This document shows positions 52,546-62,774 of a DNA stretch of 64,000 bases, piece by piece. The stretch covers positions 1 to 64,000 of the forward strand of contig CBFIEF010000008.1 of the NCBI GenBank assembly GCA_965661545.1. The letters run 5' to 3'. Under the pieces are notes generated by a model. The model ran no database searches and was not told the DNA's origin. It was given only the letters and a program-made list of their open reading frames with translations. Numbering within the stretch: position 1 is the first letter of the stretch; every line of letters starts with the position of its first letter. A program made the position numbers and the translations under genes. The stretch comes from UBA7985 sp965661545. Its GTDB lineage: Bacteria; Pseudomonadota; Alphaproteobacteria; UBA7985.

Positions 52546-53566
52546 GCTTCGCGGCCTGTCGCAGCGCTTTTTAGGGCGCCGAGCCACCGCAGGCTTGTTT
52601 AGCGATACCCTGCCCCAAGACGAGCGCGCGCTGTCCAATCTTGTGAGCCGGGTAGAGGCAGAATTGGCCTCGACCATCGGGTCCGCCTCGGCGCGCCTGC
52701 TGGTGAGCCGAACGGGTCAGGGCGATAACCTGTCGGCCCACGACGTTTACCGCATTCTTGATGAAGCCAGCCAGATCCGCGAATACAGCCGCGAGCTCGA
52801 AAACCGCACCACCCAACTCCGCGACGCAAACACCAAATTGCAGGCTTTGGACACGATGAAGGATCTATTCCTGTCCCAAGTCAGCCACGAACTGCGCACG
52901 CCCATGACCTCCGTCCGCTCGTTCTCCGAAATTCTGGCTGAAGAGAGCGATTTGCCTGAAGATCAGCGGCGGCGCTTTGCAGGGATCATCAGTCAGGAAA
53001 CCGACCGCCTGACCCAATTGCTCGACAATATTCTGCACCTGAACCGGTTGGAAAGTCAGGACGCAGAAACGGCGCAGCGGGCCAAGAAAGCCCTCGTCGG
53101 CAATGCGCCCGTGCTGCGCGGGTTAACCCTGCTACAGCCCTTAGCCGACCAGCACGGTGTTGCCTTAGCCATCGAGCTGGAACACAGCGGAGCGGAGATT
53201 TTTGGGGACTTTGATAGTCTGGAACAAGTGGTGATTAACCTGCTGTCCAACGCCATCAAATTCGCCGATGGGGAACGCCCCCAGTGTGAAGTCAAAACCT
53301 TCATTGAAAACGGTACGTTCTATATCGAGATTTCCGATAACGGGCCGGGGCTCAGTCCTGATTTCCTGACGGCCCACAGCCCGCAAGCGGTGCATCGGGT
53401 CGATCATACGTCCCGCGGACGCTGGCTGGGCAACGGGTTGGGGCTGACGATTTCGCGGCGGATCCTGAGCACCCATGATGGCACCCTAATTATCGCCAAC
53501 ACTGGCAAGCCCGGAACCTGCATTCGAGCCGGTCTACCGCTTCTGCCAGCAGGAAAATCCAGCTAA
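52532..53566 (+). pseudogene. 3' part of a CrbS-like sensor histidine kinase, 5' part missing
   Basis: Only the cytoplasmic output part is present. The frame is open from about 52532 (EELRGLSQRFLGRRATAGLF), without a ribosome site; TTG 52595 gives 323 aa. It has a STAC-like linker, a coiled coil (about 60-90 from TTG), then HisKA with the H-box SQVSHELRTPMTSVRSF (His 98), and HATPase with the N-box QVVINLLSNAIKF (Asn 219), G1 ISDNGPGL and G2 GNGLGLTISRRI. Large kinases with an SLC5 symporter half and STAC linker (CrbS type) control acs in several bacteria. Nearness of acs and prpE makes that likely, but the sensor half is missing. Confidence 0.75.
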
Positions 53567-53568
53567 CC

Positions 53569-53595
53569 CCCTTTCATGCAGTGAAAGGGTCTTTT
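53569..53595 (+). terminator. Terminator between the kinase fragment and the glg operon
   Basis: CCCTTTCA (53569-53576) pairs with TGAAAGGG (53582-53589) around TGCAG, followed by TCTTTT. It lies three bases after the kinase stop and insulates the glycogen operon. Confidence 0.8.
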
Positions 53596-53704
53596 GCGCT
53601 ACGGGTTACGGAAAATCGTCTGGAGAGCGGTTGCTAATGGCGCAAACGCGTCCTAGCCTTTGATGTAACAAACGTTTCATAAATCGAAACCAAGGGACCA
53701 AACT

Positions 53705-56146
53705 GTGCGCCGAGCCACCACTTTCGACGTTTCCCCTGAGACCCTAAAGCACGATATCCTCGATACCCTGTACTATGTAATCGGCAAGGATCCTGAGCAC
53801 GCTCAGCCCTTTGATTGGATGGCGGCTCTTACCCGTCTCACACGACGCTATATCGCTCATTCGTGGATTGATGCCACGCAATCCACCTACGCCTTTGACC
53901 GCAAGCGGGTTTATTACCTGTCGATGGAGTTCATGATTGGACGCATCATCGAAGACGCTTTGCGCAATATTGGCCTGTATGATGCGGCTCAAGAAGCCCT
54001 TTCCAGCCATGGTGTCGATATGCAAGCGGTCATGTCCAGCGAGCCGGATCCGGCCTTGGGCAATGGCGGTTTGGGACGCTTAGCAGCGTGCTATATGGAG
54101 TCGATGGCAACACTGGGAATCAGCGGTTTTGGCTATGGAATCCGCTACGAAAGCGGACTTTTCAAGCAAAGCGTCGAAAAAGGGTGGCAGGTCGAGGAGC
54201 CGGATGACTGGACCAGCGGCGGCTCATTTTGGGAGTTTCCCCGCTCAGAAGTCCACTACGACATCGGCTTTATGGGCACCACACGCCAGCGCGATAAAGC
54301 CGTCACATGGACCCCCGGTGAGACCGTCGAGGCTATGGCCAACGACTTTCCCATTATCGGCTGGCAAGGCAAGTCGGCGGCGACGCTACGGCTGTGGTCT
54401 GCACGGTCCAAAGCCCCGTTGAACATGTCCGCGTTTGACCAGGGCGACTATTTGGGCGCGTACCGCCCGAAAATTATGGCCGAAGCGATATCACAGGTTC
54501 TCTACCCCAACGACAGCACCGAACAGGGGAAACGACTGCGGTTGAGTCAGGAGTATTTCTTCTCCGCCGCATCAATCAAAGACATCATCCGCCGCTATTT
54601 GAGCAATCACAGTGATCTGCGGAACTTGCCGGACAAGGTAACGATCCAGCTCAACGATACCCATCCGGCGATTGCCATTCCTGAATTTGTGCGGCTGCTG
54701 ATGGATGAGCATGGTGTCAGTCTGGATGACGCGTTCGAGCTTGCTCAGCAGACGTTCAACTACACCAACCACACCCTGCTGCCCGAAGCATTAGAGACGT
54801 GGCACGTAGGCTTGCTGGGCGATTTGCTACCCCGGCACATGCAGCTGATCTACGAGATCAATGCACGGGTTCTGACCAAGCGGCGGGCGGATGCGGGCAA
54901 CCGGGATCCTTACCTGTCTGATGTATCGCTGATTGAGGAACAAGGCGGCGGTTACGTGCGCATGGGCCATTTGGCGTTTATTGGCTCGCAGAAAACCAAT
55001 GGCGTCTCGGCTTTGCATTCGGATTTGGTTGAAAGCCAGTTGTTCCGCAATCTTGGAACACACTTCCCCAACAAAATCACCAACGTCACCAATGGCGTCA
55101 CGCCGCGACGCTGGCTGAACGGCTGTAACCCCGGTTTAGCCACGTTCGTCACCGAAGCGGTGGGCGATGGATGGCAGACGGATCTGGAGCGCTTGCGCGG
55201 CTTGGAAGCGCTGACCGACGACGCCAGCGCGCGCGAACGGTTTGCAGCGGTTAAGCGACAGAACAAAACCGCTCTGGCCGCTTACATCGCTGATGAAGTC
55301 GATATTCGGGTCTCCCCAGATGCCATGTTCGACAGTCAGATCAAGCGCATCCACGAATATAAGCGCCAGCTGCTCAACGTCCTGCACGCCATCGCGCTCT
55401 ATCTGAACATCAAGGACCGCGGCGAAGCGCCAATCGCGCCAACGGTGAAGATTTTCTCGGGCAAGGCTGCGGCAAGCTACACCCGCGCCAAAGAGATCAT
55501 CCGCCTCATGCACGGCGTCGCGGACAAGGTGAACAATGACCCAGCGGTGGGCGATGCGCTGAAAGTTGTGTTCTTGCCAAACTATCGCGTTACGACGGCA
55601 GAGCTGATTATTCCCGCGACCGACCTTTCCGAGCAGATTTCGACCGCCGGTATGGAAGCGAGCGGAACCGGGAACATGAAGTTCGCGCTGAACGGCGCGC
55701 TGACCATCGGTACGCTCGATGGGGCCAACGTGGAGATCATGGAGCACGTCGGCGCTGAGAACATTGAGATCTTTGGCCTGACGACCGAAGAGGTCCACGA
55801 ACGGCGGCTGATGGGGCAGTGTCCGTCAGACCTTTCTGACCCGCTGGACATGAAAGCGCGGGTGCTGGATGCCATTTCGTCAGGCACCTTTGGGCACGAT
55901 GTCGCTGAGGCCTGTACCGGCATGATCAACGATCTGACGCTGCATGATTATTTCTTGGTGATGGCTGATTTTGACGACTACTTGAGCGCCCAGACGCGCG
56001 TCGAGACGAGCTTTCAAGATCAGCAGGGTTGGACACGCCGGACCATGCTGAACACCGCACGCATGGGCTGGTTCAGCTCGGATCGCTCGGTTGCTGATTA
56101 CGCCCGAACCATCTGGAACCTGCCGGAGGACAATTTTGGTGTCTGA
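53705..56146 (+). CDS. glgP: Glycogen phosphorylase
   Basis: Releases glucose 1-phosphate from glycogen ends; 813 aa, standard length, from GTG 53705 (AAGGGA upstream). Seen: RVYYLSMEFMIGRIIEDALRN near 75-95 in pieces, GNGGLGRLAACYMES near 120, QLNDTHPAIAIPE near 320, and the PLP site EASGTGNMKFALNGALTIGT near 655-674, with the cofactor Lys. The stop overlaps the glgB start by eight bases (GTGTCTGA). It is the first gene of the operon, with a terminator upstream, so its promoter should lie in 53596-53704. Confidence 0.96.
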   Translation: MRRATTFDVSPETLKHDILDTLYYVIGKDPEHAQPFDWMAALTRLTRRYIAHSWIDATQSTYAFDRKRVYYLSMEFMIGRIIEDALRNIGLYDAAQEALSSHGVDMQAVMSSEPDPALGNGGLGRLAACYMESMATLGISGFGYGIRYESGLFKQSVEKGWQVEEPDDWTSGGSFWEFPRSEVHYDIGFMGTTRQRDKAVTWTPGETVEAMANDFPIIGWQGKSAATLRLWSARSKAPLNMSAFDQGDYLGAYRPKIMAEAISQVLYPNDSTEQGKRLRLSQEYFFSAASIKDIIRRYLSNHSDLRNLPDKVTIQLNDTHPAIAIPEFVRLLMDEHGVSLDDAFELAQQTFNYTNHTLLPEALETWHVGLLGDLLPRHMQLIYEINARVLTKRRADAGNRDPYLSDVSLIEEQGGGYVRMGHLAFIGSQKTNGVSALHSDLVESQLFRNLGTHFPNKITNVTNGVTPRRWLNGCNPGLATFVTEAVGDGWQTDLERLRGLEALTDDASARERFAAVKRQNKTALAAYIADEVDIRVSPDAMFDSQIKRIHEYKRQLLNVLHAIALYLNIKDRGEAPIAPTVKIFSGKAAASYTRAKEIIRLMHGVADKVNNDPAVGDALKVVFLPNYRVTTAELIIPATDLSEQISTAGMEASGTGNMKFALNGALTIGTLDGANVEIMEHVGAENIEIFGLTTEEVHERRLMGQCPSDLSDPLDMKARVLDAISSGTFGHDVAEACTGMINDLTLHDYFLVMADFDDYLSAQTRVETSFQDQQGWTRRTMLNTARMGWFSSDRSVADYARTIWNLPEDNFGV

Positions 56147-58025
56147 GCCGGTCCTCGCCGCCAACCCGCATCCGCTGTCGGAGTTTGATCTGCATCTGAT
56201 CAACCACGGCAACCACGAACGCCTGTTCGAAGTCCTTGGCTGTCACCTGTTCGACCAAGGCGCACGGTTCGCGGTTTGGGCACCGAACGCGCAGGCGGTT
56301 TCGGTGATTGGCGACTTCAACGGCTGGGCCGTCGATGCGACGCCGCTGCGCAAGCACGACACCTGCGGCGTGTGGGAAGGCTTCGTCCCGGATTTGGGGG
56401 AAAACGAGCGTTACAAGTACGCCGTCACCGGCGCAAATGGTCAGGTGGTTGAAAAGGCGGATCCGCTTGGTTTCGCCTCAGAACTTCGCCCGAATACGGC
56501 TTCGGTCTCCACCACCGTTGTCCGCGATTTGCCCCAACCCGACTACGAGCGTCGCATGGCCTATGACCAGCCCATGTCGATCTATGAAGTCCACCTTGGT
56601 TCTTGGCGCAAGCACGAGGGCTGGCGGTTTTATTCCTACGATGATCTGGCCGAGCAGTTGGTCGATTACGTAGCGGACCTTGGCTTTACCCATATCGAAG
56701 TCATGCCCCTGCATGAATTCCCATTCGATGGGTCTTGGGGCTATCAGCCGACGGGGCTTTTCTGTGCCACGAGCCGGTTTGGCAATGCCGGCGGATTGGC
56801 GCATTTGGTGCGCCGGGCGCATGAGCGGGGCTTGGGGGTTTTGATGGATTGGGTGCCGGGACACTTCCCCAAGGACGCCCACGGTTTGGCCCAATTCGAC
56901 GGCGGCGCGCTGTATGAATACGCAGATCCAAAAAAGGGCGAACACCCGGACTGGGGCACGCTGGTCTATGACTATGGCCGGTGGGAAGTGGTCAACTTCC
57001 TCGAAGCCAACGCGGCTTTCTGGCTGGAGAAAATCGGCATGGACGGCCTGCGGGTCGATGCAGTCGCGTCGATGCTGTATCTGGATTACAGCCGCGACGA
57101 CGGACAGTGGGTGCCGAACATTCATGGTGGCAACGAGAACCTCGAAACCACAGAATTCCTCAAGCGCCTGAACGCCAATCTCTACCGCCGCTATCCTCAT
57201 GCTGCGGTTATTGCAGAAGAATCAACGGCGTGGCCGGGGGTTTCTCGGCCAGTAGATCAGGGCGGTTTGGGCTTTGGTTACAAGTGGAACATGGGCTGGA
57301 TGAACGATACGCTGGCTTACATGGGCCGCGATCCCATCCACCGACAATTCCATCACCGTGAAATCACCTTTGGCTTTGACTACGCCTTTGACGAGAACTT
57401 CATTCTGCCGCTGAGCCACGATGAAGTGGTGCATGGCAAAGGCTCCCTGCTGGGCCGCATGCCGGGCGATCCATGGCAGCGTTTTGCAAACCTCCGCGCC
57501 TATTATGGGTTCATGTGGGGGCATCCGGGGAAGAAGCTGCTGTTCATGGGCTGTGAGTTTGGCCAAGCGAGTGAATGGGACCACGAAAGCGAATTGCCGT
57601 GGGATGAAGCCGCTCAAGAACCCAACCGACAGGTCAGCGCGCTGGTCCGCGAACTTAACGCCCTGCACTGCTCGGAACCCGCTCTGCACCAGCAAGACTG
57701 CCAGCCCGGCGGGCTGCAATGGATCGAAGGCGGAGACTCGGAGAACTCGGTGGTTGCCTTTATCCGGTGGGATCGCGCAGGCGCGGCACCGGTGGCCGTC
57801 ATTACAAACTTTACACCCACGGTCCAAGACTATCGCGTCGGCATGCCGCGCGCAGGAACGTGGACCTGCATTCTGAATACGGACAGCCGTGCCTATGGCG
57901 GGTCGGGCGTCTCCGAAGCAGCAGGCAGCATGACCACAGAGGCCAGCGCGTGGCATGGGCAAGAGCAGTCTCTCGCCCTGAAACTGCCACCGCTCGCGAC
58001 CCTTTATCTGCGTTTGGAGTCCTAA
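56139..58025 (+). CDS. glgB: 1,4-alpha-glucan branching enzyme
   Basis: Makes alpha-1,6 branches in glycogen; 628 aa from GTG 56139 (GGAGGA eight bases upstream), which overlaps the glgP stop. An upstream frame to 56091 is not used. The CBM48 domain (RFAVWAPNAQAVSVIGDFNGW) is near 45, followed by the GH13 barrel: DWVPGHFPKDAHGLAQFDG near 245, the nucleophile Asp in GLRVDAVASMLYLDYS near 305, the acid Glu in VIAEESTAWPGVSR near 360, and LPLSHDEVVHGKGS near 425. At 628 aa it is about 100 residues shorter than E. coli GlgB and lacks the first N-terminal module, which affects chain-length preference. Confidence 0.95.
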   Translation: MSEPVLAANPHPLSEFDLHLINHGNHERLFEVLGCHLFDQGARFAVWAPNAQAVSVIGDFNGWAVDATPLRKHDTCGVWEGFVPDLGENERYKYAVTGANGQVVEKADPLGFASELRPNTASVSTTVVRDLPQPDYERRMAYDQPMSIYEVHLGSWRKHEGWRFYSYDDLAEQLVDYVADLGFTHIEVMPLHEFPFDGSWGYQPTGLFCATSRFGNAGGLAHLVRRAHERGLGVLMDWVPGHFPKDAHGLAQFDGGALYEYADPKKGEHPDWGTLVYDYGRWEVVNFLEANAAFWLEKIGMDGLRVDAVASMLYLDYSRDDGQWVPNIHGGNENLETTEFLKRLNANLYRRYPHAAVIAEESTAWPGVSRPVDQGGLGFGYKWNMGWMNDTLAYMGRDPIHRQFHHREITFGFDYAFDENFILPLSHDEVVHGKGSLLGRMPGDPWQRFANLRAYYGFMWGHPGKKLLFMGCEFGQASEWDHESELPWDEAAQEPNRQVSALVRELNALHCSEPALHQQDCQPGGLQWIEGGDSENSVVAFIRWDRAGAAPVAVITNFTPTVQDYRVGMPRAGTWTCILNTDSRAYGGSGVSEAAGSMTTEASAWHGQEQSLALKLPPLATLYLRLES

Positions 58026-58063
58026 GGCGCGCAACAACGACTTTTCGGGGAGAAACGGAAATT

Positions 58064-59320
58064 ATGTCAGATCGAGTTACCATTCCAGAACTCACCAGAG
58101 CCACCTATGCGATGGTGCTGGCCGGTGGACGCGGCAGTCGCCTCAAAGAGCTCACCAACGAGCGCGCAAAACCGGCGGTGCATTTTGGGGCTAAGAACCG
58201 GATCATTGACTTCGTACTTTCGAACGCCTGGAACAGCGGCATCCGAAAAATGGGCATTGCGACCCAGTACAAAGCCCACTCGCTCATCCGCCATTGTCAG
58301 CGCGGCTGGAACTTTGCGCGGGCTGAGCGGAACGAGTACTTCGACATTCTCCCCGCCTCGCAGCGGGTTGATGATGCTTGGTACAAAGGCACGGCTGATG
58401 CGGTGCTGCAGAACCTTGATATTATCGACGGCTACAAGCCGAAATATCTGCTGGTTCTGGCTGGAGATCATATCTACAAAATGGACTATGGCATCATGTT
58501 GCGGCAACACGTGGAGTCCGGTGCGGAAGTCACGGTTGGCTGTATCGATGTTCCGCTGGAGCAAGCTTCAGCCTTTGGCGTGATGACCGCAGACCCGTCG
58601 AACCGGATCACAGCCTTTACCGAAAAGCCGAAAAAGCCAGCGCCGATGGAGGGCAAACCAGACCGCGCTTTGGCGTCCATGGGCATCTATGTCTTCAACT
58701 ACGACTTCATCAGCGACTTGCTGCGCAAGGACGCCGGACAAGACGGCTCCACCCACGACTTTGGTACTGACATCATCCCCGAGTTGGTCAAACAAGGCGG
58801 CGCCTACTCCCATTGGTTCAACGAAAGTTGCGTGCGGGCCGAGGGCGAGAAGGAAGCATACTGGCGCGACGTGGGAACGCTCGACAGCTTCTGGGAAGCG
58901 AACATCGACCTGTGCACCCTCTCCCCCGCACTCGACATCTACGACCGGTCCTGGCCGATCTGGACCTATGCGGAACTCAACGCGCCGGCCAAGTTCGTCC
59001 ACGCAGAAGAAGGACGCACAGGGCGCGCGGTTGGCTCGCTGGTCGCAGGCGGCACCATCGTTTCGGGGGGCTTGGTCGAGCACTCCATGTTGTTCGCCAA
59101 CGTGAAGGTCAACTCCTTCACCCACCTGCGCGATTGCATCGTGTTCCCTGATGCTGACATTGGCCGAGGCGCACGGCTGCATCGGGCGATCGTGGAAAAG
59201 GAAGTGCGGATTCCGCCAAATCTGGTCGTCGGTGAAGATGCAGCACTAGACGCGCAACGCTTCCGCCGAACGGAAAGCGGGATTACGCTGATTACAAAAG
59301 ACATGATTGCGAAACTCTAA
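58064..59320 (+). CDS. glgC: Glucose-1-phosphate adenylyltransferase
   Basis: Makes ADP-glucose, the committed and usually allosterically regulated step of glycogen synthesis; 418 aa from ATG 58064. Seen: the nucleotide loop VLAGGRGSRLKELTNERAKP near 18-37, LNA-type NRIIDFVLSNAWNSGI near 45, GTADAVLQNLDII near 110, LAGDHIYKMDYG near 132, and the C-terminal left-handed beta-helix from about 300. It follows glgB by 38 bases. The sequence gives no special activator clue beyond the usual Arg/Lys-rich N-terminus. Confidence 0.96.
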   Translation: MSDRVTIPELTRATYAMVLAGGRGSRLKELTNERAKPAVHFGAKNRIIDFVLSNAWNSGIRKMGIATQYKAHSLIRHCQRGWNFARAERNEYFDILPASQRVDDAWYKGTADAVLQNLDIIDGYKPKYLLVLAGDHIYKMDYGIMLRQHVESGAEVTVGCIDVPLEQASAFGVMTADPSNRITAFTEKPKKPAPMEGKPDRALASMGIYVFNYDFISDLLRKDAGQDGSTHDFGTDIIPELVKQGGAYSHWFNESCVRAEGEKEAYWRDVGTLDSFWEANIDLCTLSPALDIYDRSWPIWTYAELNAPAKFVHAEEGRTGRAVGSLVAGGTIVSGGLVEHSMLFANVKVNSFTHLRDCIVFPDADIGRGARLHRAIVEKEVRIPPNLVVGEDAALDAQRFRRTESGITLITKDMIAKL

Positions 59321-59323
59321 GCG

Positions 59324-60760
59324 ATGACAAAGCCCCTGCGCGTTCTATCGGTTGCTTCGGAAATGTATCCCTTTGTGAAAACAGGGGGATTGGCGGACGT
59401 TGTTGGTGCGCTGCCGGCGGCCTTGCGGGCGCAGGGTGTGGAGGTTACGACGCTCATCCCCGGTTATCGCTCTGTCCTGCCCAAGACAAGCGCGCGCGGA
59501 GACCTGCTCACGCTTGCGCCGGAAAGCAGCGCCTCGGGGCTGGTTCTCGCGGCAAATATTCCGGCGGCGTTTGACCGGGCGGGTGGGCCTTATCTGGATG
59601 AGCGTGGACAGGATTTTGCCGACAATCTGGCCCGGTTCAGTGCGTTCTCCGCTCGTGCCGCAGAAATCGCAGCAGGTCTATACGACGACCTGCCAGCCTT
59701 TGACCTCGTACACGCCCACGACTGGCAAGCGGCGGCGGTGATCGGCCATTTGCATCACAGACTGAAGGGACGGCCACTGCCCACCGTTTTCACCATCCAC
59801 AACCTCGCTTTTCAAGGCCGGTTTGGGGGGGAGTGTTTTCAGGATGTTGGCTTGCCTGCGGCGTACTTCGACCGGCATTGGTTCGAGTTTTACGGTGATG
59901 TCAGCCTGCTGAAATCCGCTGTGCTGCGCGCGACCAAAGTAACCACCGTGAGCGAAACCTATGCCGCTGAGATCTGCGGTCCGGCGCAGGGCTTTGGCTT
60001 GAATGAACTGCTGGCGGGGCGCGGGGGCGATTTGCTGGGGTTGGTAAACGGACTGGATACCACCGTTTGGAACCCCGCCACCGACAAGGCCCTGCCCCTA
60101 GCCTACGATAACGCGACCTTCGCGGCTGGAAAAGCGGCGGCAAAGGCGGCGTTGCAGGGGGAATACGGCCTGCAAGCCAGCGCTGAAAAACCGCTGTTCG
60201 GGCTGGTTTCTCGTCTGTCGGATCAAAAGGGCATCGACTTGATCGCTGAGCAAATCGACGGCTTGGTGTTTCGTGGGGCGCAAATGGCAATTCTGGGCAG
60301 TGGCGACCCGGCACTCGCGGCTGCGCTGGCGGCGAAAGCGAAGCAGCACCCGACGCAAGTGGCCTTCATCGATGGCTACAACGAAGCCTTCTCGCACCTG
60401 CTCCACGCTGCCTCTGACTTATTGCTGGTGCCATCACGGTTTGAGCCGTGCGGCTTGACGCAACTCAGCGCACAACGCTATGGCGCCGTGCCCGTCGTCT
60501 CCCCGGTCGGAGGCTTAGTCGATACGGTCATTGACGCAAACACCGCCGCGCAGCGTGCGGGCGTCGGAACCGGGATCATCATGCGGGACGTTAGTTCGAC
60601 GGGGCTGGGGCAAGCGCTGGATCGGGCGCTGAAGCTGTATCAGGAAACCCCCGAGGCCATGCGCCAAACGATCACGCGCGGCATGGGCGCGGACGTGGGA
60701 TGGGATGCATCGGCGGCGGGGTATGCCGCGCTGTATCACAGCCTGACCTCAGATGTCTGA
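59324..60760 (+). CDS. glgA: Glycogen synthase (ADP-glucose type)
   Basis: Elongates alpha-1,4-glucan from ADP-glucose; GT5 family, 478 aa. The ADP-glucose-binding KTGGLADVVGALP is at 17-29, VHAHDWQAAAV near 130, TIHNLAFQGRFGGE near 158, SRLSDQKGIDLIAEQ near 295, and the C-terminal PSRFEPCGLTQLSAQRYG near 370 with the catalytic Glu. It starts three bases after glgC, and its stop overlaps the glgX start by eight bases (ATGTCTGA). Confidence 0.96.
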   Translation: MTKPLRVLSVASEMYPFVKTGGLADVVGALPAALRAQGVEVTTLIPGYRSVLPKTSARGDLLTLAPESSASGLVLAANIPAAFDRAGGPYLDERGQDFADNLARFSAFSARAAEIAAGLYDDLPAFDLVHAHDWQAAAVIGHLHHRLKGRPLPTVFTIHNLAFQGRFGGECFQDVGLPAAYFDRHWFEFYGDVSLLKSAVLRATKVTTVSETYAAEICGPAQGFGLNELLAGRGGDLLGLVNGLDTTVWNPATDKALPLAYDNATFAAGKAAAKAALQGEYGLQASAEKPLFGLVSRLSDQKGIDLIAEQIDGLVFRGAQMAILGSGDPALAAALAAKAKQHPTQVAFIDGYNEAFSHLLHAASDLLLVPSRFEPCGLTQLSAQRYGAVPVVSPVGGLVDTVIDANTAAQRAGVGTGIIMRDVSSTGLGQALDRALKLYQETPEAMRQTITRGMGADVGWDASAAGYAALYHSLTSDV

Positions 60761-62774
60761 AGCTCCAAAACCTGGCCTACACCGCCATAAAGATGGCCTC
60801 TCCGCGACGCTGTTTTCAGCGCATGCCGAAGCCGTCACCCTGTGCCTGTTCGCCGATGACCTGGAAACAGAACACGCGCGCGTGCCGCTGGTCCGTGGCA
60901 CAGAGGGATGGTGGAGCGCGACGGTTACGAATGCGCCGGAAAGCTTTGCTTACGGCTACCGAGTGGACGGCCCCTATGAGCCCGCTGCCGGTCATCGGTT
61001 CAATGCCAACAAACTGCTGGCCGATCCCTACGCACGGGTGCTCAAGGGCACACTGATCAATGATCCTGCGCTTTTTGGCTTTACAGACTTTGAGACCGGA
61101 GACGGATTTTCAGCGCTTGATAGCGCGGCCCTCGTCCCCAAGGGCTGGTTCGAAGGCAAAGGCGAAGGCGATGGCTTTGCGACCCCGCGGGCGTGGACGC
61201 GCCCCAACACGCGCTGGCGGGACACAGTGATTTATGAAGCCCACCTGAAAGGCTTTTCTAAGCAACACCCCACGGTATCAATCAGTGCTCAGGGGACATT
61301 CCAAGCCTACGCCGGGCCAGACAATCCCTTGGTGGCCTATTTGGCGGATTTGGGTGTGACGGCGGCTGAGTTTTTGCCGCTCATGGCCTTTTACGACGAG
61401 CGCCATCTTGGTCCCTTGGGCCTGACAAATTACTGGGGCTACAACCCCTTGCACTTCTTCGTGCCAACGGACCGCTACAACGCCGATGGCGACCCCGTCG
61501 CAGCCGTTCAGGCCATGGTCGAAGGCTTCCATGCAGCCGGCCTCGAAGTGCTGCACGACGTTGTGTTCAACCATACCGCTGAAAGCGACCATTTGGGGCC
61601 AACGCTGAGCTTTCGCGGGCTGGATAACGCCAGCTACTACCACTTAGAACCCGGCAATCCCGCCCGTTACTTCAACCCCACTGGCACGGGAAACGCGCTC
61701 AATGGCGGTCATCCGGCGGTGCAGCGTTTGGTGCTGGATGCGCTGGCCTATTGGCATCACGCGCTGGGGTTCGACGGGTTCCGCTTTGACCTCGCCTCAA
61801 CACTTGCCCGCGACGCACAAGGGAAAATGCAAAGTCCGCCAAGCAGTCTCATCGGGCTGATCGACACAGACCCTCGGCTTGCTGGTGCAAAGTTGATCGC
61901 GGAGCCGTGGGACATTGGCGAAGACGGCTATCAACTGGGGCAGTTTGACGGGCGTTGGACGGAGTGGAACGACCGCTTCCGCGATGGTGCCCGCGCGCTG
62001 TGGCATCCGGCGCATCGATCAGGCGCTTTGCAGCGGTTTGCGGACCATTTACTCGGGTCGGCCACCAGCTTTGACCGGCCTCTGCAATCCATCAACTTCA
62101 TCGCCGCCCACGATGGCTTCACGCTGGCGGATATGGTCGCCTTTGACCACAAACACAACGAGGCCAATGGCGAGCAAAACCGCGATGGTCACGGACATAA
62201 CCTGTCATGGAACCATGGGGTTGAAGGGCCGACGGTCTCGCCGTCAATCCTGGCGGAACGCGCCCGCACACAGCGCGCTTTGCTGCTGACGCTGCTGCTG
62301 TCCCAAGGGGTGCCAATGCTGGCCATGGGGGATGAGCAAGGCCACAGCCAAGACGGTAACAACAACGCCTATTGTCAGGATGGGCCGCTGTCGTGGCTGG
62401 ATTGGTCGGATAGCGATGCCGGATTAGCAGACTTTGTTCGGGACGCCCTCGCGCTGGTGCGTCGCCTGCCGTCGCTGCGCCAAGCGCGGCATCTTCACCG
62501 GGCCGAGCACGTATCATGGTGGCGGACCGATGCGCTGCAAATGCGCGCACCAGACTGGGAAAACGACGATTTGTGCGCGCTGGTGATGCACTTGGCTCCG
62601 GTAACAGACACAGACCCAGCCGTAGCGATTGCCCTGAATATCGGGGATGCTGATTGCCCGTTGCAGCTTCCAAACGGTCCAGACTGGTCTTTGGCGCTTA
62701 GCTCCGCCGATGGGGGGAGCGTTGAGCAGTTGCCGCGTCGTTCGATTGCTGTTTTCCAAAGCGCGCAGGACTGA
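60753..62774 (+). CDS. glgX: Glycogen debranching enzyme GlgX
   Basis: Hydrolyses alpha-1,6 branches of phosphorylase-trimmed glycogen; GH13, 673 aa. The CBM48 part is near 10-90 (GLSATLFSAHAEAVTLCLF, FAYGYRVDGPYEP). The barrel has VIYEAHLKGFS near 157, VLHDVVFNHTAE near 265, the nucleophile Asp in GFRFDLASTLARD near 340, the acid Glu in LIAEPWDIG near 380, and INFIAAHDGFTL near 445. It closes the glgP-glgB-glgC-glgA-glgX operon, so the same transcript carries both synthesis and degradation. Confidence 0.95.
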   Translation: MSEAPKPGLHRHKDGLSATLFSAHAEAVTLCLFADDLETEHARVPLVRGTEGWWSATVTNAPESFAYGYRVDGPYEPAAGHRFNANKLLADPYARVLKGTLINDPALFGFTDFETGDGFSALDSAALVPKGWFEGKGEGDGFATPRAWTRPNTRWRDTVIYEAHLKGFSKQHPTVSISAQGTFQAYAGPDNPLVAYLADLGVTAAEFLPLMAFYDERHLGPLGLTNYWGYNPLHFFVPTDRYNADGDPVAAVQAMVEGFHAAGLEVLHDVVFNHTAESDHLGPTLSFRGLDNASYYHLEPGNPARYFNPTGTGNALNGGHPAVQRLVLDALAYWHHALGFDGFRFDLASTLARDAQGKMQSPPSSLIGLIDTDPRLAGAKLIAEPWDIGEDGYQLGQFDGRWTEWNDRFRDGARALWHPAHRSGALQRFADHLLGSATSFDRPLQSINFIAAHDGFTLADMVAFDHKHNEANGEQNRDGHGHNLSWNHGVEGPTVSPSILAERARTQRALLLTLLLSQGVPMLAMGDEQGHSQDGNNNAYCQDGPLSWLDWSDSDAGLADFVRDALALVRRLPSLRQARHLHRAEHVSWWRTDALQMRAPDWENDDLCALVMHLAPVTDTDPAVAIALNIGDADCPLQLPNGPDWSLALSSADGGSVEQLPRRSIAVFQSAQD

